Shown: positions 43,863 to 50,924 of the stretch, piece by piece | Layout: each line of letters begins with the position of its first letter | How positions within the stretch are numbered: the stretch's first letter is position 1 | Origin: Metallumcola ferriviriculae | Lineage (GTDB): Bacteria; Bacillota; JADQBR01 | Reading direction: 5' to 3' | NCBI RefSeq assembly: GCF_035573695.1 | Contig: NZ_CP121694.1 | Coordinates: forward strand, 1,836,501-1,900,500 | DNA: 64,000 nucleotides | The notes under the pieces: model-generated | What the model saw: the letters and a program-made list of their open reading frames with translations, nothing else | The model's database searches: none | Told to the model about the DNA's origin: nothing | Made by a program: the position numbers and the translations under genes

Positions 43863-45305
43863 GTGCAGGAAATTTTATGGGCATTGAGTAAAACGAGAAA
43901 CCTTGCTGATATGATGAATTTAGAGGTGTTCCTGGTAGGCGGGTTTGTCAGGGACATTTTCTTGGGTGAACAAAATAAGGATGTTGATTTATTGGTTAAC
44001 GGGCCATGTCTCGAGTTTGCCCAAAAGTTGGCCGGGGAAGTTGATGGAAGTTTTATTTCACTATCGACAGAACACGAAATTTATCGGGTGGTCATTAAAC
44101 GCCTGCGACTGCAGTTGGACATTACCCGCCCTGCCGGTGGTCAATTTCTTAAAGATTTGTGCCGTAGGGATTTTACTTGTAATGCAATTGCTTTAAATGT
44201 AAAGGATTACTTGGAAAACAATTCATGGTGGGAAAAAGCAGTGGACCCGACATTTGGCTTGGAGGATTTGGCACGGCGGCAATTAAGGCCTGTGGGTACG
44301 GACAGTTTTAGCAACGACCCGGTGCGGATCATTCGTGGACTGAGGTTGGCCGTGGTTCTGGGACTTCAATTGGACAAAAAGTACCATGATTATGCATACC
44401 AGGCAGCGCCGCTGCTAAGTAAAGTTGCCGGCGAAAGAATTAAACAGGAGTTGTGGCTGCTGTTGGGTCAGTTTAAAGCCTATCAGCACCTTCAAATATT
44501 GGATAGTTGGCAGGTTTTAGAAACGATTTTCCCTCAAGTTGTTCAGTTAAAGAAAACCGAGCAAAATTGCCACCACGCTGAAAATGCATGGGCGCACTCG
44601 CTGCGAACGCTGAAGGCCCTGGAAGAGGCAAGGACTTATTACCTGCCCGAACCATTTAAAACGATAGCATCAGATTATTTGGCAGAACAGCTTACCGTAG
44701 GGGGTACGCGGCTGCAGTTATTGAAACTGGCAACACTGTTTCACGACGTGGGAAAGATTGATACTGCTGTACGGAGACCCGATGGCAGGATTACCTTTCA
44801 TAATCACCAAAGGTTGGGGGTAAAGTACATAGAGCAATTTGCTGATAGACTGGCCTTGGGTAAGAGAGAACGGCAGTGTTGGAGTAAAGTTACTGCACTA
44901 CATATGCGGCCGCTGTCATTGTTTGTGCAGTCAAAAGTGACGGATAAGGCCTATTTGCGCTTTTTTCAGGAAGCAGGGGCGGACACGGCAATGGTACTGT
45001 TGTTATCTTATGCGGATGTGAAAGCAACCAGGCAAGCCAAAGCATTAGATATTGAGCCGGAATTTGAAAAATTTATCCTGGAAATGTGGGAGAAGTATCT
45101 ACGCTTTCATCGGCTGGCTGAAGAAAACTTGGTCACTGGTATGGAATTGAAAGAATGCCTTAAACTTGACCAAGGTACTTTGGTGGGCAAACTACAGGAG
45201 GAAATCAAGCAGGCTAGGTGGGAAGGAAAGATTAGTAATAAGCAGGAGGCGTTAACTTACGCCAGCAGGTTATTGGAAGGGGAGAGAGGAACTTGGAAAG
45301 ATTAA
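43863..45305 (+). CDS. tRNA nucleotidyltransferase/poly(A) polymerase family protein with HD domain
   Basis: 480 aa. The N-terminal nucleotidyltransferase head shows VFLVGGFVRDIFLGEQNKDVDLLV with the metal-binding DxD, then RRDFTCNAIALN and VRIIRGLRLAVVLGL. The C-terminal HD domain has LKLATLFHDVGKIDTAV and later TFHNHQRLG. This layout matches bacterial CCA-adding or poly(A)-adding enzymes fused to an HD phosphohydrolase; which of CC-, A- or CCA-adding it is cannot be told by eye. GTG 43863 is 8 bp after GAGGTG and is preferred to TTG 43857. It overlaps the aminotransferase by 13 bp. Confidence 0.88.
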   Translation: MQEILWALSKTRNLADMMNLEVFLVGGFVRDIFLGEQNKDVDLLVNGPCLEFAQKLAGEVDGSFISLSTEHEIYRVVIKRLRLQLDITRPAGGQFLKDLCRRDFTCNAIALNVKDYLENNSWWEKAVDPTFGLEDLARRQLRPVGTDSFSNDPVRIIRGLRLAVVLGLQLDKKYHDYAYQAAPLLSKVAGERIKQELWLLLGQFKAYQHLQILDSWQVLETIFPQVVQLKKTEQNCHHAENAWAHSLRTLKALEEARTYYLPEPFKTIASDYLAEQLTVGGTRLQLLKLATLFHDVGKIDTAVRRPDGRITFHNHQRLGVKYIEQFADRLALGKRERQCWSKVTALHMRPLSLFVQSKVTDKAYLRFFQEAGADTAMVLLLSYADVKATRQAKALDIEPEFEKFILEMWEKYLRFHRLAEENLVTGMELKECLKLDQGTLVGKLQEEIKQARWEGKISNKQEALTYASRLLEGERGTWKD

Positions 45306-46420
45306 GGCCGTTTAGTTTAGAACGCTGGTTCGCCCAATACGAATTTACTGTAGATATTAATCTATGTGCCAGTTGCGCCAGCACGATTAATACCGGATAT
45401 CTACTGAATTTTGGTGGCGATAAGGCCAAAGAGGCGTATCTATCGTTATCATTAGATTATATCGAGAGTAATGGCGGGGAAGAATTACGGTGCGACATTG
45501 CATCCCAGTACTGCAGTGTTGCATCGGAAGACGTATTTGTGACCACTGGCGCTTCAGAAGCTATTACCATTTTAATGCTCTCGGAGGTAAACAGCGGCGA
45601 AGAAATTGTGGTACAGTGGCCGATATATCAGTCGCTCTACGCCATTGCTGAATCTCTAGGAGCAAATATAAAGAGATGGTGTCCCAGCAGCCAGTGGCAG
45701 TGGGATCTAAAGGAATTGGAAAGAGTACTGTCGGCGAAAGTATCTATGCTGATAATAAATTCACCGCACAGTCCTACAGGCCATTGTTTTATGCCGGAAG
45801 AAATGCAGGAAATTGCTAATTTAGCAGCAAAGTATAATACCAGGCTGGTTATTGACGAAGTATATCGAGGGATAAGCTATGATACTGATAACAATAAACC
45901 CGGTGCAGACTTATCTCCAGGTACTGTAAGCATTGGTGACCTGACAAAGCCCTATGGTTTAGGGGGGCTGCGGGTAGGCTGGATTGCGTCTACCGAACGT
46001 GATTTGCTGCGAAGATGTGCCCAAATACGTGATTATACTACTATGTGCTGCGCGGCCCCTAGCGAATTTTTAGCGGGCATTGCATTGCGCAACCGAGAAA
46101 GAATTCTTTTTGAAAAAATCATGGTTTCAAAAAGAAACATTCAAGCTTTTGCTGAGATGGTGGAACGTCATTCGGATATAATTACCTGGAAAAGGCCTCT
46201 GGGTGGTTTTACTGCCTTTCCTTTTCTTAAGATTGATATGGATTCCGAAGATTTTTGTCGCTTATTAGTGGAGCGAGAAGATGTGTTACTTTTACCCGGT
46301 AATGTTTTTGGTTACCCCAAGAACTTTCGGATAGGGTTTGGCATGGACGAAGAGACATTTAATGAAGGGTTAAAGCGGCTGGAAGTTTTCCTCAGTTTTA
46401 TACGGGAGGGTCAGATTTGA
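45293..46420 (+). CDS. PLP-dependent aminotransferase (fold type I)
   Basis: 375-aa aminotransferase of the AspC/class I-II family. Typical motifs are VFVTTGASEAITILM, INSPHSPTGHCFMPEEMQEI, VIDEVYRGIS (the PLP-ring aspartate) and the PLP lysine in SIGDLTKPYGLGGLRVGWI. The usual SxSK is changed to LTK, a form seen in a subgroup near capreomycidine-synthase-like and uncharacterised enzymes. C-terminal FRIGFGMDEETF holds the carboxylate-binding arginine. Substrate unknown. Starts at TTG 45293 inside the preceding gene; a small cysteine-rich ORF overlaps its stop. Confidence 0.85.
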   Translation: MERLRPFSLERWFAQYEFTVDINLCASCASTINTGYLLNFGGDKAKEAYLSLSLDYIESNGGEELRCDIASQYCSVASEDVFVTTGASEAITILMLSEVNSGEEIVVQWPIYQSLYAIAESLGANIKRWCPSSQWQWDLKELERVLSAKVSMLIINSPHSPTGHCFMPEEMQEIANLAAKYNTRLVIDEVYRGISYDTDNNKPGADLSPGTVSIGDLTKPYGLGGLRVGWIASTERDLLRRCAQIRDYTTMCCAAPSEFLAGIALRNRERILFEKIMVSKRNIQAFAEMVERHSDIITWKRPLGGFTAFPFLKIDMDSEDFCRLLVEREDVLLLPGNVFGYPKNFRIGFGMDEETFNEGLKRLEVFLSFIREGQI

Positions 46421-46572
46421 AAAAAGAAACGACAAAAGAAAAGCGCTGTGCCAATTGTTTTGTTTGTGTAGCGAACACTGAACTCTGCCCTTTAAATGAT
46501 AACTATCGAGAATTGTCATTGGATGAGTGGTTAAAACGACTGGAAGGCATAAAAAAGAAAGATAAGGAGTAG
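46417..46572 (+). CDS. Small cysteine-rich protein (51 aa), function unknown
   Basis: Opens at TTG 46417, overlapping the aminotransferase stop (TTGA), with GGGAGGG 6 bp before it. The sequence contains KRCANCFVCVANTELCPL, a Cys-x2-Cys-x2-Cys...Cys array suited to bind a metal or Fe-S cluster, followed by an amphipathic helix (DEWLKRLEGIKKKDKE). Not recognised as a named family. The good ribosome site, coupling to the upstream gene and regular Cys spacing support a real gene. Confidence 0.6.
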   Translation: MKKETTKEKRCANCFVCVANTELCPLNDNYRELSLDEWLKRLEGIKKKDKE

Positions 46573-46597
46573 GGCCTGCCATTCATTCAGCATTGAG

Positions 46598-47074
46598 TTA
46601 AGGTAAATGTAATTCTTTCTTCACCTTAGCTAACCTTCGGCGGTGGTTCTCCTTGGTAATAGGGTGTCCATGCAGGTAGCAGTCCACGATATCACTATCC
46701 TTGACTATTTCTTCGACTGCGGTGCCCACTTCCTCTTTGCTGCTATGATTCTTACTTGCCCGGGCGATTATTTCAATTTCTTTTTCATTGAAGATACCGG
46801 TTTGATGCAGCCATTCTTTTAGGGGAATATATCCAGCTTCAGCATGGTTTTCTTGTATGCCGGTTACAACTCGACCAAAGTCATGAACAGCAGTGGCAAT
46901 GGCAGCCAGCTCCGGGTCGGACCCTCTTTTTTCCGCTAGGAGTTGAGCAAATTGGGGCGCACTGGCTATATGTACGATTTCCCAACTAAGCGGGTATGAC
47001 CTCTCTATACCGCTTTCTGTTTGCTCATAAATATATTTTAGAAGTAAATCCTGAATTTTAGACAATCTATTCAT
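46598..47074 (-). CDS. HD-domain phosphohydrolase-like protein
   Basis: 158 aa. The HD signature is AAIATAVHDFGRV, with ENHAEAGYIPLKEWL and IARASKNHSSKEE supplying further metal ligands and VKDSDIVDCYLHGHP the final aspartate. Such small HD proteins hydrolyse phosphate or nucleotide substrates, but this one's substrate is unknown. GGAGGAGG precedes the start ATG 47074 on the minus strand. Confidence 0.85.
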   Translation of the reverse strand: MNRLSKIQDLLLKYIYEQTESGIERSYPLSWEIVHIASAPQFAQLLAEKRGSDPELAAIATAVHDFGRVVTGIQENHAEAGYIPLKEWLHQTGIFNEKEIEIIARASKNHSSKEEVGTAVEEIVKDSDIVDCYLHGHPITKENHRRRLAKVKKELHLP

Positions 47075-47201
47075 ATTAAATTACCTCCTCCTTATTTAAC
47101 TATATCGCGGCACTTTTACATTGTCAAATCCTTGATACAGCAGAAAAATGCTATGGTTTTCATTAATCATATCCGAACCCTAACGTATAGTGCTATGAAA
47201 A

Positions 47202-47221
47202 GTGTATCGTAATGTATACAC
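47202..47221. promoter_or_regulatory. Inverted repeat, possible activator site for the sigma-54 promoter
   Basis: GTGTAT (47202-47207) and ATACAC (47216-47221) are perfect inverted arms around 8 bp, about 220 bp before the sigma-54 element. Such a distance suits an enhancer-binding protein site. No other gene is seen at 47075-47443. Confidence 0.35.
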
Positions 47222-47443
47222 CATATTTGGTTGTACAGATCTATTTACATTATTAATATCTAAAAGCAGGAATTTTAGCAAATTGGCCGAATTCTGACTA
47301 GTAGGACTTTTGCAAAAATAATATTTAGGATAGTGAAATTTTTAACATTTAAGGATAAAACTTCTTCCTTATGTTTTTCAACTCGCCCATTTATGCAGCA
47401 GTCCATTAATTTATTGGCATGGTTCTTAGGAGTTGTCCAGAGA

Positions 47444-47459
47444 TGGCATTAAAATTGCA
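47444..47459 (+). promoter_or_regulatory. Sigma-54-type promoter of the CoA-transferase/Etf cluster
   Basis: TGGCATTAAAATTGCA (47444-47459): GG and GC doublets with standard -24/-12 spacing, matching TGGCAC-N5-TTGCW at all but one base. The next gene starts about 120 bp downstream. Sigma-54 promoters require an enhancer-binding activator, which is not in the window. Confidence 0.7.
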
Positions 47460-47580
47460 TTAATTTTATTTTGGCCAGAGCAAGGGTTGTTGGCAAGAAT
47501 TTGATGCAATTGAATATCAATTGAATAGGTCCGTAGAAGCCCAGAGTTTTAAAACAGTGGTAAACTGGAGAGGTGGAGCT

Positions 47581-48948
47581 ATGAATAAACCAACCAATCG
47601 AACCAGCAGACAAGAGGCTAAAGCATTTGTTAAATGGCCCCGACCCCTATCAGCACAGTCAGCCAGTGAGTCCTATCGTAAGAAGTTAGTTTCTCCAGAA
47701 GAGGCCGTTACAGTGATCAAATCGGCTGATCGAGTTGCCTTAGCTATGGGTTGTGGAGAACCGCCGGCTTTGCTAACCGCTTTGTACCAGCGGCATAATC
47801 AAGTTGAAGATGTCATACTTGACCAAATGCTGCCATTTAGAAAGGCCGAGTATTTGAATGCGGAATGTGCACCACATATACGGCATAATTCTTGGTTCAC
47901 CAGCGGTCATAACCGACAAGGGATTAATGAAGGTTGGTCGGACTATACACCTGGCTATTTTCATGAGTATCCTAAGTACTTCGAAAAATATGTCGCCGTA
48001 GATGTTTTTATGGGTACAGTATCACCTATGGATGATCAAGGTTATTTCAGCTTTGGGGTATCGGTGGATTATACCAGTACTGCAGCTGCCGAGGCAAAAA
48101 TTGTTATTCTTGAAGTAAATGAGACAATGCCTCGGACCCACGGCAACAGTCTTATTCACATTTCGGAAGTGGACTTTGTTATTGAACATAATTACCCTAT
48201 TCCGGAATTGCCCAATGCGCCTCTAACGGAAAAAGATATTAAAATAGGCCAGCTCGTTGCTGAAAGAATTGAGGATGCTTCCACTATTCAGTTGGGTATT
48301 GGTGCCATGCCCAATGCAGTGGGTAAGGCATTGGTAGTGAAAAAGAATTTGGGTATTCATTCAGAGATGCTAACGGATGGAATGGTGTATCTGGTGGAAA
48401 GCGGGGCGGTTACTAACCGCAAGAAAACTATTCATCAGGGTAAAATCATCGGCACCTTTGCTGGAGGGTCTAGGCGACTTTACGATTTTCTTGACCATAA
48501 CCCTGATGTAGAAATGCATCCGGTATCCTATGTTAATGACCCCTATGTTATCGGTCAAAATTATAAGATGGTATCTATTAATGCAACCATCGAGGTGGAC
48601 TTATTTGGTCAATGTGCATCAGAAAGCATCGGTACTTACCACTTTAGCGGTACCGGTGGACAGACGGACTTTGCCAGGGGTTGTGTCCGCTCGCCGGGAG
48701 GCAAGGGATTTATCGTTTTGCATTCAACCGCTAAAGGCGGAGCTGTTTCCAAGATTGTCTCCACATTAAAACCGGGAGCTATTGTCACTACTACTAAGAA
48801 TGATGTGGACCATGTGGTAACTGAATATGGGGTAGCCGCACTTCGGGGCAAATCGGCCCAGCAGCGTGCTGTGGCCTTGATAAACATTGCTCATCCCGAT
48901 TATCGCGAAGAATTAACATTTCAAGCTAAGAAAATAAATTTAATATAA
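47581..48948 (+). CDS. Acetyl-CoA hydrolase/transferase (butyryl-CoA:acetate/4-hydroxybutyrate CoA-transferase type)
   Basis: 455-aa family I CoA-transferase that moves CoA between acyl groups such as butyryl-CoA and acetate. Conserved segments are VALAMGCGEPPALLTAL, GTVSPMDDQGYFSFG, IQLGIGAMPNAVG, the GIHSEMLTDGM segment with the probable catalytic E262, and the C-terminal GVAALRGKSAQQRAVALINIAHP. Start ATG 47581 has GGAGAGGTGGAG upstream and is preferred over the in-frame codon at 47521. It heads the Etf gene cluster behind a sigma-54 promoter; with the downstream thiolase this suggests butyrate-type metabolism. Confidence 0.9.
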   Translation: MNKPTNRTSRQEAKAFVKWPRPLSAQSASESYRKKLVSPEEAVTVIKSADRVALAMGCGEPPALLTALYQRHNQVEDVILDQMLPFRKAEYLNAECAPHIRHNSWFTSGHNRQGINEGWSDYTPGYFHEYPKYFEKYVAVDVFMGTVSPMDDQGYFSFGVSVDYTSTAAAEAKIVILEVNETMPRTHGNSLIHISEVDFVIEHNYPIPELPNAPLTEKDIKIGQLVAERIEDASTIQLGIGAMPNAVGKALVVKKNLGIHSEMLTDGMVYLVESGAVTNRKKTIHQGKIIGTFAGGSRRLYDFLDHNPDVEMHPVSYVNDPYVIGQNYKMVSINATIEVDLFGQCASESIGTYHFSGTGGQTDFARGCVRSPGGKGFIVLHSTAKGGAVSKIVSTLKPGAIVTTTKNDVDHVVTEYGVAALRGKSAQQRAVALINIAHPDYREELTFQAKKINLI

Positions 48949-48978
48949 AATACTAAATAACCAAAGGAGGTCAAAACA

Positions 48979-49731
48979 ATGAACATCATAGTGTGTCTTA
49001 AGCAAACCTTCGACACCGAAGCAAAGATCGAACTAAAAGACGGTGAAATCGCAACCCAGGGGATCAAGCATATCATCAATCCCTACGACGAATTTGCCGT
49101 GGAAGAAGCCCTAAAGATCAAGGAAGCCCAGGGAGGAGAAGTAACAGTAATCAGCGTAGGAGATGACCAAGCCCAGGAAGCGCTGCGTCAAGCATTAGCG
49201 ATGGGTGCAGACAAAGCCGTGCTGGTGAAAAACCCCCAGGGAGACGAATACGCCGTAGCGAAAGTACTGGCCGAAGCAGTGGCAGGGATGGAATACGACC
49301 TAATATTAGGCGGTCATGTAGCCATCGATGACGGTTCAGGCCAGGTAGCAACCCGACTGGCACAGGAATTAGACCTGCCCCAGGTAAACGTAGTAACCAA
49401 ATTAGAGCTAAAAGACGGTCAAGCCGAATGTACTCGAGAAATCGAAGGAGGCAGTGAAATAGTAGAAACACCACTGCCCGCAGTAGTCACCTGTCAAAAA
49501 GGATTAAACGAACCCCGCTACCCCAGCCTGAAAGGCATTATGCAGGCCAAGAAAAAAGAACTAAAGCAGGTAACACCCGAAGAGCTGGGAGTCGAAGTAG
49601 AAAAGCAAGTAGAAATATTAGAAATATTCCTGCCGCCCAAGAAAGAAGCAGGGAAAATCATCGAAGGCGAAGCCGAAGAAGCCGGGAAAGAATTAGTGCG
49701 GCTGTTAAAAGAAGAAGCCAAAGTAATCTAA
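48979..49731 (+). CDS. etfB: Electron transfer flavoprotein subunit beta
   Basis: 250-aa EtfB. Family signatures include MNIIVCLKQTFDTEAKIEL, NPYDEFAVEEALKIKE and ILGGHVAIDDGSGQVATRLAQEL, then VETPLPAVVTCQKGLNEPRYPSL. Together with EtfA it carries electrons between acyl-CoA dehydrogenases and a membrane acceptor. AAAGGAGG precedes the ATG. Codon choice is clearly unlike the neighbours: valine is nearly always GTA with no GTT, and alanine mostly GCA/GCC, suggesting a different origin or strong selection. Confidence 0.94.
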   Translation: MNIIVCLKQTFDTEAKIELKDGEIATQGIKHIINPYDEFAVEEALKIKEAQGGEVTVISVGDDQAQEALRQALAMGADKAVLVKNPQGDEYAVAKVLAEAVAGMEYDLILGGHVAIDDGSGQVATRLAQELDLPQVNVVTKLELKDGQAECTREIEGGSEIVETPLPAVVTCQKGLNEPRYPSLKGIMQAKKKELKQVTPEELGVEVEKQVEILEIFLPPKKEAGKIIEGEAEEAGKELVRLLKEEAKVI

Positions 49732-49792
49732 GATAAAGAAAGATAAAAAAAGCAACAGAAGACCAAATCAAAACAAAAGTGGAGGGAGAAAC

Positions 49793-50758
49793 ATGGCTAT
49801 ATGGGTAATCGCCGAGCAGCGTGACGGCGAATTAAAGAAAGTAAGCTTAGAAATGTTGAGTAAGGGACAAGAATTAGCCGAAGAATTGGGAACAGAATTA
49901 GAAGCAGTACTGATAGGTGACGAAATAGAAGGACTGGCAGATAGCCTGGCAGCCTACGGAGCAGCAAAAGTATACGTAGCAGAAGACGAAGAGCTAGGCA
50001 CCTATTCAAGCGAGGGATACAGTCAAGTAATCAGTGAGCTGATAGAAGAAAATGAACCCGATGCAGTATTTTTTGGGCACACCGCATTTGGTAAAGACCT
50101 AGCACCGCGGGTAGCCCAAAAAGCAGGAGCCGGCATGGTCAGCGACATAACCGCCGTAGAAGTAGAAGCGGACCAGTTAGTATTTACCCGCCCCATTTAC
50201 GCCGGCAAAGCATTCACTAAGAGCAAAGTATTATCCAAACCGGTAGTAGCAACCTTCCGGCCCAACGTCCAAGACCTCGGCGAAGCAGCTGAAACAAGCG
50301 CCAACATAGAAACAGTAGATGTGGACCTAGCAGACATCCGCGCCAAAGTAAAAGAAGTAAAGCAGCAAAGCGGCGGCAGAGTACTGCTGACCGAGGCAGA
50401 CATCATCGTCAGCGGCGGTCGGGGCATGAAAGGACCGGAGAACTTTGATATTTTGGAACAGATGGCAGACGTACTCGGAGCAGCAGTAGGTGCATCCCGG
50501 GCAGCAGTAGACGCCGGATGGCGTGAGCATCAGTATCAGGTGGGACAGACAGGAAAGACCGTATCACCAACACTTTATATTGCCTGCGGTATCAGCGGTG
50601 CTATCCAGCACCTAGCAGGCATGAGTTCTTCAAAATACATTGCCGCCATTAACAAGGATGAAGAAGCAAACATCTTTAATATGGCAGATTACGGCATTGT
50701 AAATGATTTGTTTAAGGTTGTACCGGTACTTACCGAGGAGTTTAAAAAGGTTGTTTAA
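49793..50758 (+). CDS. etfA: Electron transfer flavoprotein subunit alpha
   Basis: 321-aa EtfA. The N-terminal half is alpha/beta; the C-terminal FAD-binding domain reads ADIIVSGGRGMKGPENFDIL, GAAVGASRAAVDAGW, GQTGKTVSPTLYIACGISGAIQHLAGM and ends with INKDEEANIFNMADYGIVNDLF. The start ATG follows GTGGAGGG. It continues the odd codon pattern of etfB up to about 50,500, after which codon use becomes ordinary, including the first GTT codons. It forms the heterodimer with EtfB and probably passes electrons to the membrane oxidoreductase at 50925. Confidence 0.94.
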   Translation: MAIWVIAEQRDGELKKVSLEMLSKGQELAEELGTELEAVLIGDEIEGLADSLAAYGAAKVYVAEDEELGTYSSEGYSQVISELIEENEPDAVFFGHTAFGKDLAPRVAQKAGAGMVSDITAVEVEADQLVFTRPIYAGKAFTKSKVLSKPVVATFRPNVQDLGEAAETSANIETVDVDLADIRAKVKEVKQQSGGRVLLTEADIIVSGGRGMKGPENFDILEQMADVLGAAVGASRAAVDAGWREHQYQVGQTGKTVSPTLYIACGISGAIQHLAGMSSSKYIAAINKDEEANIFNMADYGIVNDLFKVVPVLTEEFKKVV

Positions 50759-50765
50759 TCAATGT

Positions 50766-50795
50766 GGGTGCGGATATTTTTATCCGTACCCTTGG
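50766..50795 (+). terminator. Terminator after etfA
   Basis: GGGTGCGGATA (50766-50776) and TATCCGTACCC (50781-50791) pair with one mismatch; the T-tract is weak, so some readthrough into the next gene is possible. Confidence 0.55.
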
Positions 50796-50924
50796 TTGAT
50801 TTTTATACATTGACTTATCTATGGTTCTTAAATCCTAGATGTATAATGATGAAATAGCTTTTCTTGTTGGCACGAGATTTAGCTTTAATTACGGAATATT
50901 TTTGTTAGAGGGGGAGGAACAGTA

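Noticed and set aside
49151-49474. 107-aa minus-strand ORF within etfB
   Set aside because: Leu/Arg-rich shadow produced by the unusual codon use of etfB.
50810-50847. Promoter TTGACT ... TATAAT before the membrane oxidoreductase
   Set aside because: The spacer is 26 bp, outside the normal range, so only the -10 element may be real.
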